Origin: Microbacteriaceae bacterium
GTDB taxonomy: Bacteria > Actinomycetota > Actinomycetes > Actinomycetales > Microbacteriaceae
DNA: 11,669 nucleotides
NCBI GenBank assembly: GCA_947453285.1
Contig: CANGGA010000024.1
Span: 1 to 11,669 of the forward strand
Direction: 5' to 3'
This document shows, piece by piece, positions 1 to 6,956 of this stretch; position 1 is the stretch's first letter; each line of letters opens with the position of its first letter. The translations under genes were made by a program, and so were the position numbers. The notes below the pieces were generated by a model that saw only the letters and a program-made list of their open reading frames with translations, was not told the origin of the DNA and ran no database searches.

Positions 1-445
1 GAGTTGTACCACCGAATTTGCCCAAGTCAGGCTTTCCGCTCGTAACCCAAGCATCCCATTCGGCCTGAGTTAGCTTCTTGGTCGAAACTTTCGGACTTGA
101 CGATGGCATGCCAGAAGGTGAGTATTCTGAGGACGTTTCGTGACCTGAAGTTGCAACTTCATTTTCAATATCTTCGATCTCGATAGTGCCACCTAAACCT
201 TCAACAATGACTTTCGCTGTGTGTCGAAGGAATTGACCAGCAATTGCAAGGCCAATCAACCCGCTGCCCATGTAAGTCAAAACGAACGGCAGGCCGAGCC
301 CGGCGAAATTGCCATCATTAACTGAAACTGTCAACCAGATAGAACCAATGAGCAGGCTAATCGAGCCGATTATTCCGCAAGACTGTATAACCCTTGAAAA
401 TGCTTTCAGCGACTGGTTGTACTTCGGTATTTGAATTGAAGCCAT
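1..445 (-). CDS. Unrecognised two-helix membrane protein, 3' end cut by the window edge
   Basis: I do not recognise this protein. The frame is open from the ATG at 445-443 to the left edge, giving 148 codons without a stop. The start is supported by a strong Shine-Dalgarno run (AGGGGG, 5 nt before the ATG). After a short polar N-terminus there are two likely membrane helices, about residues 22-42 and 48-72. A cytoplasm-like region follows: an acidic stretch (IEIEDIENE, about 88-96), a Ser-rich linker (about 100-120), and a segment with Lys, Trp and Gly that begins LTQAEWDAW and runs off the edge. It lies 28 nt downstream of fumC on the same strand, so co-transcription is possible. A hand count gives about 48% GC over the first 420 bases, lower than fumC. 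That fits an accessory gene but does not prove transfer. No function can be assigned. Confidence 0.75.
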   Translation of the reverse strand, partial: MASIQIPKYNQSLKAFSRVIQSCGIIGSISLLIGSIWLTVSVNDGNFAGLGLPFVLTYMGSGLIGLAIAGQFLRHTAKVIVEGLGGTIEIEDIENEVATSGHETSSEYSPSGMPSSSPKVSTKKLTQAEWDAWVTSGKPDLGKFGGTT

Positions 446-473
446 TTGTTCCCCCTATTTTTTGTTGGTTTTG

Positions 474-1862
474 TTATAGCCCTGGGTGCGTCATAGACAA
501 AACGTCGAGCGCTTTGTCGAGTTGCTCCATGGTTAGCTTTTCGCCGTCGACATAGCCGAGTTCGATGGTGGCTTCGCGAACGGTCAGACCCTTGGCAACA
601 GAGTGCTTTGCGATCTTTGCGGCAGCCTCGTAGCCGATGTACTTGTTCAACGGAGTAACGATCGACGGGCTCGACTCTGCGAGTGCGCGAGCGCGCTCAA
701 CGTTTGCTTCGAGACCATCGACGGTCTTGTCTGCAAGAAGTCGCATCGAGTTTGCGAGCAAGCGAATAGATTCGAGCAACGCGTTACCCATAACCGGAAT
801 CGCTACGTTCAACTCAAAGTTTCCGGTGGCGCCAGCCCAAGCAACGGTTGAGTCGTTGCCGATTACGCGAGCGCAAACCATCATGACTGCCTCGGGAATA
901 ACCGGGTTGACCTTGCCAGGCATGATTGACGAACCAGGCTGAAGGTCAGGAATGTGGATCTCGGCGATGCCCGCGTTCGGGCCAGAGCCCATCCAGCGAA
1001 GGTCGTTGTTGATCTTGGTTAGCGAAACCGCGAGCACGCGAAGCGCACCCGAAGCCTCAACCAAACCGTCGCGAGCGCCCTGAGCCTCGAAGTGGTTGCG
1101 AGCCTCGGTTACTGGCAGACCGGTCTCGGCAGCTAGTAGGCGAAGCACTTCTTGCGGAAAACCCTTCGGGGTGTTGATGCCAGTACCAACTGCGGTGCCG
1201 CCAAGCGGAACCTCAGCGGTGCGAGCGATGGTGCTCTCAACTCGCTCGATGCCATAGCGAATCTGGGCTGCGTAGCCGCCGAACTCCTGGCCAAGGGTGA
1301 CCGGGGTGGCATCCATGAGGTGGGTGCGACCGGCCTTGACCACGGTCTTCCAGAGCTCAGCCTTGACCTCGAAGGCCTTGGCTAGATGGTCGAGCGACGG
1401 CAACAAATCATGGATGAGTGCCGAAGTCACGGCAACGTGAACCGAAGTTGGAAAAACGTCGTTCGAAGACTGCGACGCGTTGACGTGGTCGTTCGGGTGA
1501 ACCGGTGAGCCGAGGCGTGCCGTTGCGAGAGTGGCAAGCACCTCGTTCATGTTCATGTTTGATGATGTGCCTGAACCGGTCTGAAAAATGTCGACAGGAA
1601 ATTCGCCATCGTGCTTGCCAGCGATAACTTCGTCGGCTGCGCCAGCGATTGCATCGGCGATTGCCTGATCGAGAACACCGAGCTTTGCGTTTGCCTGAGC
1701 CGCCGACTTCTTGATTTGGGCCAGGGCTGCAATGTGTGCTCGCTCAAGCGTGGTTCCTGAAATCGGAAAGTTCTCGACTGCACGCTGAGTCTGTGCGCGA
1801 TAGAGAGCATCCTTGGGAACTTTAACTTCTCCCATGGTGTCGTGTTCGATGCGGTATTCCAC
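474..1862 (-). CDS. fumC: Class II fumarate hydratase (fumarase C)
   Basis: This enzyme interconverts fumarate and malate in the TCA cycle as a cytosolic, iron-independent homotetramer. At 462 residues it has the usual class II length. The aspartase/fumarase superfamily signature GSSIMPGKVNP is at 310-320, with the catalytic-loop Ser at 311 or 312. The substrate-binding block GSGTSSNMNMNE is at 96-107. GRTHLMDATPVTLGQE at 178-193 contains His181, the counterpart of the general catalytic His of E. coli FumC. The start is GTG at 1862-1860 with a GAAAGG ribosome binding site about 6 nt before it; the ATG at codon 10 would remove part of the conserved YRIEHDTMGEV N-terminus, so I prefer the GTG. 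It follows the carbonic anhydrase gene by 24 nt, and these genes probably form one operon starting at xseA. Identification is secure; close relatives such as aspartase are disfavoured by the overall match to FumC. Confidence 0.97.
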   Translation of the reverse strand: MEYRIEHDTMGEVKVPKDALYRAQTQRAVENFPISGTTLERAHIAALAQIKKSAAQANAKLGVLDQAIADAIAGAADEVIAGKHDGEFPVDIFQTGSGTSSNMNMNEVLATLATARLGSPVHPNDHVNASQSSNDVFPTSVHVAVTSALIHDLLPSLDHLAKAFEVKAELWKTVVKAGRTHLMDATPVTLGQEFGGYAAQIRYGIERVESTIARTAEVPLGGTAVGTGINTPKGFPQEVLRLLAAETGLPVTEARNHFEAQGARDGLVEASGALRVLAVSLTKINNDLRWMGSGPNAGIAEIHIPDLQPGSSIMPGKVNPVIPEAVMMVCARVIGNDSTVAWAGATGNFELNVAIPVMGNALLESIRLLANSMRLLADKTVDGLEANVERARALAESSPSIVTPLNKYIGYEAAAKIAKHSVAKGLTVREATIELGYVDGEKLTMEQLDKALDVLSMTHPGL

Positions 1863-1886
1863 GATTGCCTTTCGGTTGTTTCTGAT

Positions 1887-2513
1887 CTACGAGACCTGGC
1901 CGACCATCACCAGCGGGTGAATGTCGCCAAGCACGAGTTTGTAGTTTGCGCCAACGATTGCAAGCTTGCCTGCTTCAACGGCCTCGCGAATAATCTTCGA
2001 GCGCGAAACCAAGTCGTTGATGGTGTCTTCGATGTGAAGCGATGTCACGGTGTCGATGTCGTGAATGCCCTTCGCGTTTGCTGCGCGAACGGTTGGCTGA
2101 ATGCTTGCCACGATGTGCTGAATGAATTCGCCCTTGGCCTGCAGGTTGCCGAGTGTTGAGTCGATGGTGGCACGGATGGCTCCGCACTCATCGTGACCGA
2201 GGACCATGATCAAAGGAACACCAAGAACCTCGACTGCATATTCGAGTGAGCCCAGAATGGTCTCTGCGATTACCTGTCCGGCGTTGCGAACCACGAACAG
2301 GTCGCCGAGGCTGACATCGAAGATGATTTCTGCAGAGAGTCGAGAGTCTGAGCAACCGAAGAGGGCTGCGAAGGGCTTCTGGGCTGCGGCCAGTGCCTCG
2401 CGGTGGTCGATGTCTTGGCGCGGGTGGGCTAGCGAGCCGGTCACGAAGCGCTGATTGCCGGCCAACATGGCATCCCAGGCTTGCTGCGGGTTGCTTGGGC
2501 GTTCGGCTGACAT
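1887..2513 (-). CDS. Beta-class carbonic anhydrase
   Basis: This is a zinc enzyme that interconverts CO2 and bicarbonate. At 208 residues it is complete. The beta-class zinc site is intact: Cys54, Asp56 and Arg58 in GCSDSRL, then His107 and Cys110 in GHDECGA. Asp56/Arg58 is the pair that controls active-site opening in this class. There is no signal peptide, so it should be cytosolic. The ATG at 2513 has an AGAAGG ribosome binding site 5 nt upstream. It lies 23 nt after the DUF4245 gene and 24 nt before fumC, so it is embedded in a minus-strand operon. The obvious role is bicarbonate supply to carboxylases or trapping of respired CO2; placement beside fumarase suits a link to TCA/anaplerotic flux, but that is inference. 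Mycobacterium tuberculosis has glpX in the corresponding position between DUF4245 and fum, as I recall it. Confidence 0.95.
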   Translation of the reverse strand: MSAERPSNPQQAWDAMLAGNQRFVTGSLAHPRQDIDHREALAAAQKPFAALFGCSDSRLSAEIIFDVSLGDLFVVRNAGQVIAETILGSLEYAVEVLGVPLIMVLGHDECGAIRATIDSTLGNLQAKGEFIQHIVASIQPTVRAANAKGIHDIDTVTSLHIEDTINDLVSRSKIIREAVEAGKLAIVGANYKLVLGDIHPLVMVGQVS

Positions 2514-2536
2514 CTCGACCTTCTTTCTAGGGTTAA

Positions 2537-3109
2537 TTAAATCGTGAAACCAAGCATGTTTGCGAACTGAGTGAATTCGCTGTCTTTGCCTGTGCCTTGA
2601 ATGAGAACTGCTTCTTGGGTTGCAAAATGCAGGAACAGCCAGATCTTTTGGCCTTTAGTTTTGTCAGTGCTGCCTTGATAGGTAGCTAAACCCCAGCCGC
2701 CACCGATTCCATCGGCGCTCACTATTTTTTGTTCGAAGCCGGTGATGCGATTGGCAATCCAGGTTGCGTTGCTCTTGAAAGCTTGGTCGACGCCAACGTA
2801 TTGGTTTTTTGGGCCAACGAAACCGATGTGCCAATACTGAACTCCGTCGGCAGGAGCAGCGGCCCAGCGAGCTGAGTTCACCCACCATCCGTCTGGCAAT
2901 TTGTTTGGTGCAAAAACTTCAATGCCAGCGCTAGCTTTTACGCTTGCAGCAATTGGCTTGTAGTCAACCGGCTTGATGAGGTTGCTGTCGTCGCGCGGAA
3001 CAATCATTACCAAGATCAGCGCGATGGCAACTGTTGCGCCGAGAGCAAGCACAAGGTTAATCAGGGTCTGACGAGCGCGGTGTTTTGCTGCAGAAGATTG
3101 TTCGGCCAA
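2537..3109 (-). CDS. DUF4245 family membrane-anchored protein (TTG start)
   Basis: This is a 190-residue protein of the DUF4245 family, which is known mainly from Actinobacteria and has no established biochemical function. It has a short basic N-terminus (KHRARQT), one membrane helix at about 16-37, then a predicted extracytoplasmic domain with Trp-rich motifs such as LPDGWWVNSARW (71-82) and QYWHIGF (91-97). The start must be TTG at 3109-3107: the upstream frame hits the xseB stop two codons earlier, and the first ATG (codon 35) would delete most of the membrane helix. There is no convincing ribosome binding site, so translation probably depends on ribosomes finishing xseB only 6 nt upstream. 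The order xseA-xseB-DUF4245-fum is also seen in mycobacteria. Topology is inferred from hydrophobicity alone. Confidence 0.88.
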   Translation of the reverse strand: MAEQSSAAKHRARQTLINLVLALGATVAIALILVMIVPRDDSNLIKPVDYKPIAASVKASAGIEVFAPNKLPDGWWVNSARWAAAPADGVQYWHIGFVGPKNQYVGVDQAFKSNATWIANRITGFEQKIVSADGIGGGWGLATYQGSTDKTKGQKIWLFLHFATQEAVLIQGTGKDSEFTQFANMLGFTI

Positions 3110-3115
3110 GTTGGT

Positions 3116-3334
3116 TTATTTCTGCTTCGCGGCGATTACGTCGTCGAGTTTTTTGCGTGCTGAGCCAAGTTGTTCTTCGCAGCGTGCGGCAAGTGCCTCG
3201 GCGCGCTCCCAGAGCAACATTGATGCTTCGAGGGTCACTGAGCCAGCCTCGAGTTGGGCGACTACCTGCTGAAGTTCGTCGCGGGCTGCCTCATATGAGA
3301 GGTCTGCGACTACGGTCTGCTTCTTTTCGCTCAT
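3116..3334 (-). CDS. xseB: Exodeoxyribonuclease VII small subunit
   Basis: This is the small, non-catalytic subunit of exonuclease VII, the ATP-independent single-strand DNA exonuclease that cuts from both ends. At 72 residues it is the normal XseB length. It carries the family pattern LSYEAARDELQQVVAQLEAG (about 12-31) followed by a second helix with SMLLWERAEALAARCEEQL (about 38-56). These helices form the coiled coil that binds the large subunit. The ATG at 3334 lies 31 nt after the xseA stop, with a weak GTAGG-type ribosome binding site about 9 nt upstream. The partner xseA is immediately upstream, which fixes the identity of this short ORF. Its TAA stop is in the same frame as the TTG start of the next gene. 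Confidence 0.95.
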   Translation of the reverse strand: MSEKKQTVVADLSYEAARDELQQVVAQLEAGSVTLEASMLLWERAEALAARCEEQLGSARKKLDDVIAAKQK

Positions 3335-3365
3335 GGTTCAAGCCTACTTTCGGTTTGCTTTGGTC

Positions 3366-4595
3366 TTAGTCGGCGGTCGCCGTGGTTTCGCCTTTGGCCA
3401 AGCGCAGTTTGAGCTTGGTTCCGGCTTTGATCTTGGATGCGTCGTTGAAAACGTGGCCAGCTTCGTCGCGAACCACAGAGTAACCACGGTCGAGGGTCGA
3501 CTGAGGTGACAGTGAGATTGCCAACTTGCGCAGGGTGTCGATCTTGTTGCCTTCGCGCTCGAGCATTAGCTCGATAACCCCGCGGGCCTCGCCAACCAGG
3601 TCGGCAACTTCTTGTTCGTGCTCTTCGATGAACGTGTATGGGTTGGCAAGCACCGGACGGCTGCGCAGCTGGCCGATTAGGTCAAGCTGCGAGCTCACGT
3701 AGTGCGCGATTCGCGTGAAGGCGCGGCCGAGCAGTTGGTCGAGGTGGCGGCGCTCTTCGGCCACGTCTGGAACCACACGCTTGGCGGCGTCTGTCGGAGT
3801 TGAGGCGCGCAGGTCGGCTACGTCGTCGAGCAACGGGCGGTCTGCTTCGTGGCCGATTGCAGAAACAATCGGAGTCTTTGCTTCGGCCGCCGCACGCACA
3901 AGCTTTTCGTCGCTGAACACAAGCAGGTCGCCGAAGCCACCGCCACCGCGGGCAATGACGATGACATCGACTTCTGGGTCGGCGTCGAGCTTCTTGATTG
4001 CGGCGATGATCTGCGGTGCGGCTGAGTCACCTTGAACAAGGGTGTGCACGGTTTTGAATTGCACGTCTGGCCAGCGCAACTTTGCGTTTTGCAGAACGTC
4101 TTTCTCGGCGTCGCTGTCTTTGCCTGTGATCAAGCCGATGCAGTTCGGCAAGAAAGGCAGCGGCTGTTTGCGAGCCGGGTCGGTGAGACCCTCTGCGATT
4201 AGTTTCTCGCGCAAGCGCTGAATGCGCTCAAGCAGTTCGCCAAGACCAACTTTGCGAATGTCGTGAATCTGCATCGAGATTTTGCCAGATTTCTTCCAGA
4301 AGTCAGGCTTCAAGAGAACTGCGACTCGGTCACCGGCGGCTAGGTCTTTAGGAAAATTGCCCGAACTAAAGCTGTGAATCGGCACGACCATTTCTTCGTG
4401 CAGGTCGCGAAGATCTGCAAAGAAATTTGTGCCCCTGATCGAAGGCTTTGTGATTTCGCCCTCAACCCAGACCATGCCGAGTTTCTTAATGTAGAGCGAG
4501 AGTTTCTCTGAAAGCTGGGCAACCGGCCAAGGCTCTTCGAATGAGTTGCTGGCACCACCACTCGGGGCGGCTGCTGCCGTGAGTTCTTCGCTCAT
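3366..4595 (-). CDS. xseA: Exodeoxyribonuclease VII large subunit
   Basis: This is the catalytic subunit of exonuclease VII, which degrades single-stranded DNA to oligonucleotides in repair. It has 409 residues, typical for actinobacteria and somewhat shorter than the E. coli protein. Domains in order: an N-terminal OB-fold for ssDNA binding (about 22-115), the catalytic domain (about 140-275), a long coiled coil (about 275-355) that binds XseB, and a C-terminal segment with TLDRGYSVVRDE. Catalytic-domain blocks include GLITGKDSDAEKDVL, the glycine-rich IARGGGGFGDLLVFSDE (214-230), and SAIGHEADRPLLDDVADLRAST. The ATG at 4595 has an AGGGG ribosome binding site 4-5 nt upstream, unlike the divergent ispH gene, which has none. 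It is the first gene of the minus-strand operon, 45 bp from ispH. I see no clear -10 for it inside the gap, so its promoter may lie in the ispH 5' end. Confidence 0.97.
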   Translation of the reverse strand: MSEELTAAAAPSGGASNSFEEPWPVAQLSEKLSLYIKKLGMVWVEGEITKPSIRGTNFFADLRDLHEEMVVPIHSFSSGNFPKDLAAGDRVAVLLKPDFWKKSGKISMQIHDIRKVGLGELLERIQRLREKLIAEGLTDPARKQPLPFLPNCIGLITGKDSDAEKDVLQNAKLRWPDVQFKTVHTLVQGDSAAPQIIAAIKKLDADPEVDVIVIARGGGGFGDLLVFSDEKLVRAAAEAKTPIVSAIGHEADRPLLDDVADLRASTPTDAAKRVVPDVAEERRHLDQLLGRAFTRIAHYVSSQLDLIGQLRSRPVLANPYTFIEEHEQEVADLVGEARGVIELMLEREGNKIDTLRKLAISLSPQSTLDRGYSVVRDEAGHVFNDASKIKAGTKLKLRLAKGETTATAD

Positions 4596-4628
4596 GTTGC
4601 CCCTAGGTTCTCGATTGCGCCCGACGCT

Positions 4629-4640
4629 TAGACTTGTCGG
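4629..4640 (+). promoter_or_regulatory. Putative leaderless promoter of ispH (-10 TAGACT)
   Basis: TAGACT (4629-4634) fits the actinobacterial -10 consensus TANNNT and is followed by exactly 6 nt before the GTG of ispH. Transcription would then begin at the G of the start codon, giving a leaderless mRNA. No Shine-Dalgarno sequence precedes the GTG, which agrees. A -35 is not clear (TTCTCG at 4608-4613 is the best candidate, with a short 15-bp spacer). Confidence 0.55.
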
Positions 4641-5660
4641 GTGACTGAAATCAAGGATACCGCCAGCCCCGACACCTCATCCGTGGGCAAAAAGGTGCTT
4701 CTGGCATCGCCTCGTGGCTATTGCGCCGGGGTAGACCGCGCAGTCATTGCGGTCGAAAAGGCCCTTGATCACTATGGCGCACCGGTTTATGTGCGCAAGC
4801 AGATCGTTCACAACAAGCACGTGGTTGCCTCGCTCGAGAAGCGTGGGGCAATCTTTGTTGACGAGGTCGACGAGGCCCCGATGGGCTCGGTTTTGGTGTT
4901 CTCGGCTCACGGAGTTTCTCCAGCCGTGGTTGCGGCCGCCGAGGCTCGCGGGCTAAACACCATCGACGCCACCTGCCCGCTGGTGACCAAGGTTCACCGC
5001 GAAGTTCAGCGCTTTGCCAAAGAGGGCTACGACATTTTGCTTGTTGGCCATGAGGGTCACGAAGAGGTCGAAGGCACCGCCGGTGAGGCTCCAGAAATCG
5101 TGCAGGTCGTCGATGGCGACGACTCGATAGCTGCCACCGAGATTCGCGACCCAGAGAAAGTCATCTGGCTTTCGCAAACCACTCTCTCTGTCGACGAGAC
5201 CATGCAGACCGTGCTCAAGCTGCGCGAGAAATATCCAACCCTGCAAAACCCACCAAGCGACGACATTTGCTATGCGACTCAAAACCGTCAGGTTGCCATC
5301 AAGAAAGTTGGCGCAGACAGCGACCTCGTGATCGTGGTTGGTTCTGCAAACTCTTCGAACACGGTTCGCCTGGTTGAGGTTGCGCTTGAGGCCGGCGCAA
5401 AGGCCGCCTATCGCGTTGACTTTGCGAGTGAAATACAGGATGCCTGGTTCGACGGCGTCGAAACCATCGGCGTTACCTCGGGTGCTTCGGTTCCAGAAGA
5501 GCTCGTTGAAGAGGTTCTCGACTACATTGCAACTCGTGGCTTTGGCGATGTGCGCACAGTGCAAACCGCAGAAGAAGATGTGCAGTTCTCGCTTCCGCCT
5601 GAATTGCGCAAGCAATTGAAGGCTGCTGGCGAAGATGTCAGCAACAAAATCAAGCGCTAG
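4641..5660 (+). CDS. ispH: 4-hydroxy-3-methylbut-2-enyl diphosphate reductase (IspH/LytB)
   Basis: This is the last enzyme of the MEP pathway. It reductively dehydroxylates HMBPP to isopentenyl and dimethylallyl diphosphate using a [4Fe-4S] cluster. It has 339 residues. The three cluster cysteines are Cys28 (in RGYCAGVDRA), Cys112 (DATCPLVTKVH) and Cys210 (ICYATQNRQ). Substrate residues are also present: His57 (IVHNKHV), His90 (SAHGVS), His140 and Glu142 (GHEGHEEVEG), and the SANSSNTVRL block at 235-244. The start is GTG at 4641; there is no ribosome binding site, and a -10 box ends 6 nt before it, suggesting a leaderless transcript. The stop TAG overlaps the stop of the convergent MORN gene by 4 nt. 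Divergent placement from xseA is common in actinobacteria. Identification is certain. Confidence 0.98.
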   Translation: MTEIKDTASPDTSSVGKKVLLASPRGYCAGVDRAVIAVEKALDHYGAPVYVRKQIVHNKHVVASLEKRGAIFVDEVDEAPMGSVLVFSAHGVSPAVVAAAEARGLNTIDATCPLVTKVHREVQRFAKEGYDILLVGHEGHEEVEGTAGEAPEIVQVVDGDDSIAATEIRDPEKVIWLSQTTLSVDETMQTVLKLREKYPTLQNPPSDDICYATQNRQVAIKKVGADSDLVIVVGSANSSNTVRLVEVALEAGAKAAYRVDFASEIQDAWFDGVETIGVTSGASVPEELVEEVLDYIATRGFGDVRTVQTAEEDVQFSLPPELRKQLKAAGEDVSNKIKR

Positions 5661-5866
5661 TCGCCGAAGTCGGTTTCTTTAACCAACTTGCCTTCGCGAT
5701 CGAAGGTCTTCCAGACGCCGATTTGCCTGTCGTGATCGAACGTTCCGCTGCGCATTAGCGAGCCATCCTTGCGAAAGAACTGCCAAAACCCGTGCATTTT
5801 GCCATCGCTGTAGTCGCCCTTAAAGCGAGCAAGCCCGTTCTCATAGAACGGGCTTCTCTCAGTCAT
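5657..5866 (-). CDS. Small MORN-type repeat protein, function unknown
   Basis: This is a 69-residue protein with two MORN-like units (MORN_2/YwqK type). The unit pattern is a Gly-rich turn followed by G-[FV]-W and an acidic/basic hairpin: GFWQFFRKDG (26-35) and GVWKTFDREG (50-59), spaced 24 residues apart, each followed by a short beta strand (LMRSGTF; LVKETDF). There is no signal peptide or membrane helix. It is much shorter than most MORN proteins. Some YwqK-like MORN proteins are annotated as antitoxins, but no toxin gene is adjacent, so I do not assign that role. The ATG at 5866 follows the aldolase stop by 9 nt with an AAGG-type ribosome binding site, so it is the second gene of the aldolase operon. 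A perfect 11-bp hairpin covers codons 4-12. Its stop overlaps that of ispH. Confidence 0.82.
   Translation of the reverse strand: MTERSPFYENGLARFKGDYSDGKMHGFWQFFRKDGSLMRSGTFDHDRQIGVWKTFDREGKLVKETDFGD
5831..5855. promoter_or_regulatory. Perfect 11-bp stem-loop at the aldolase 3' end, inside the MORN gene
   Basis: AAGCCCGTTCT (5831-5841) and AGAACGGGCTT (5845-5855) are exact inverted repeats with a 3-nt loop. On the minus strand the hairpin begins 20 nt after the aldolase stop, the usual place for a terminator, yet it lies within codons 4-12 of the MORN gene. No clean T-run follows on either strand, so it may be an mRNA-end stabiliser or an attenuator rather than a full terminator. Confidence 0.6.
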
Positions 5867-5875
5867 GGTTAGACC

Positions 5876-6901
5876 TTAGAGCGACATTGACTTGCCAGCC
5901 GAGCCAAGCTCGGTTGCAGCCTCAACAACGCGAGCAGACATTCCGGCCTCGCCAACCTTGCCCCAGGCGCGAGGGTCATAGGCCTTCTTGTTGCCAACTT
6001 CGCCGTCGACCTTTAGAACGCCGTCGTAGTTGGTGAACATGTGAGCCGCGATTGGGCGGGTGAATGCATACTGCAAGTCAGTGTCGATGTTCATCTTGAT
6101 GACACCGTGGCTGACCGCTTCAGAGATTTCTTCAGGGGTTGAGCCCGAGCCACCGTGGAACACGAGGTCGAATGGCTTGTCTTTGCCATACTTTGCGCCA
6201 ACAGCAGCCTGAATCTCACCAAGTAGTTCTGGGCGAAGCTTTACGTTGCCAGGCTTGTAAACGCCGTGCACGTTGCCGAAGGTTAGAGCAACCATGTAGC
6301 GGCCGTTCTCGCCAAGGCCCAGTGCCTCTGCGGTCATGAAGCCGTCTTCAGGAGTTGTGTATAGGTGTTCACCCATGCCACCCTCAACGCCGTCTTCTTC
6401 GCCACCGACAACGCCGACTTCGATTTCGAGAACTGCACCGATGCCGCTGGTTAGCTTCAACATCTCTTTGGCGATCTCTAGGTTCTCAGCCATTGGAACA
6501 GCAGAGCCATCCCACATGTGTGAGTTGAATAGTGGGTCTTCGCCGCGCTTTACGCGGTCTTGAGAAATAGCGATAAGCGGGCGAACCAACTTGTCGAGTT
6601 GATCTTTCGCACAGTGGTCGGTGTGCAACGCAATTGTGATGCCATAGTTCTTGGCAACCTCGCGAGCGAAAGCTGCCATAGCAGCGGCACCCGAAGCCAT
6701 GTTCTTGATGGTTGGGCCAGACCAGTAGTCGCCGCCACCGGTGGTTACCTGAATGATGCCGTCTGAGCCAGCGGCCTGAAGGCCAGCGAGCGCTGCGTTC
6801 AAAGTCTGTGAGCTTGAAACGTTGATTGCCGGATAGGCGAATCCATGCTTCTTAGCGCGGTCGAGCATCTCGAGGTACTGATCTGGGCTTGCTACAGGCA
6901 T
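5876..6901 (-). CDS. fba: Class II (zinc) fructose-bisphosphate aldolase
   Basis: This enzyme cleaves fructose-1,6-bisphosphate to DHAP and glyceraldehyde-3-phosphate, and condenses them in gluconeogenesis. At 341 residues it matches the class IIa (FbaA-like) group. Metal and catalytic residues are present: Asp95 and His96 in ALHTDHC (91-97), the E-rich block LEIEVGVVGGEEDGVEGG (158-175), His212 in FGNVHGVYKPG, His249 in VFHGGSGS, and the DHAP phosphate-binding NIDTD (271-275). ATG at 6901 with an AGGAG ribosome binding site about 8 nt upstream. Its expected mRNA therefore has a leader, unlike the divergent glpX. It shares a 67-bp regulatory gap, containing a 15-bp palindrome, with glpX, and is followed by the MORN gene 9 nt downstream. 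Identification is certain. Confidence 0.98.
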   Translation of the reverse strand: MPVASPDQYLEMLDRAKKHGFAYPAINVSSSQTLNAALAGLQAAGSDGIIQVTTGGGDYWSGPTIKNMASGAAAMAAFAREVAKNYGITIALHTDHCAKDQLDKLVRPLIAISQDRVKRGEDPLFNSHMWDGSAVPMAENLEIAKEMLKLTSGIGAVLEIEVGVVGGEEDGVEGGMGEHLYTTPEDGFMTAEALGLGENGRYMVALTFGNVHGVYKPGNVKLRPELLGEIQAAVGAKYGKDKPFDLVFHGGSGSTPEEISEAVSHGVIKMNIDTDLQYAFTRPIAAHMFTNYDGVLKVDGEVGNKKAYDPRAWGKVGEAGMSARVVEAATELGSAGKSMSL

Positions 6902-6938
6902 GGCCGAACTCCTAAAAGCGTCATTGGGATTACATCAA

Positions 6939-6953
6939 GGTTAGCGGCTAACC
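6939..6953. promoter_or_regulatory. 15-bp palindrome between fba and glpX (candidate operator)
   Basis: GGTTAGC-G-GCTAACC is an exact inverted repeat with 7-bp arms around one central base. It lies in the divergent fba/glpX gap, ending 3 bp before the putative glpX -10 (6957-6962), so it would occupy the -35/-10 spacer. This is a typical repressor-site position; the regulator is unknown and none is encoded in the window. Confidence 0.5.
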
Positions 6954-6956
6954 GAC

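Noticed and set aside
4953..5615. A 220-codon open frame on the strand opposite ispH.
   Set aside because: It lies wholly inside ispH, which is certain, has no recognisable domain or ribosome binding site, and follows from the codon bias of a GC-richer gene.
5657..5866. The MORN protein as the antitoxin of a toxin-antitoxin pair.
   Set aside because: Its neighbours are aldolase and ispH, with no toxin-like gene adjacent; the annotation of some MORN proteins as antitoxins is not enough.
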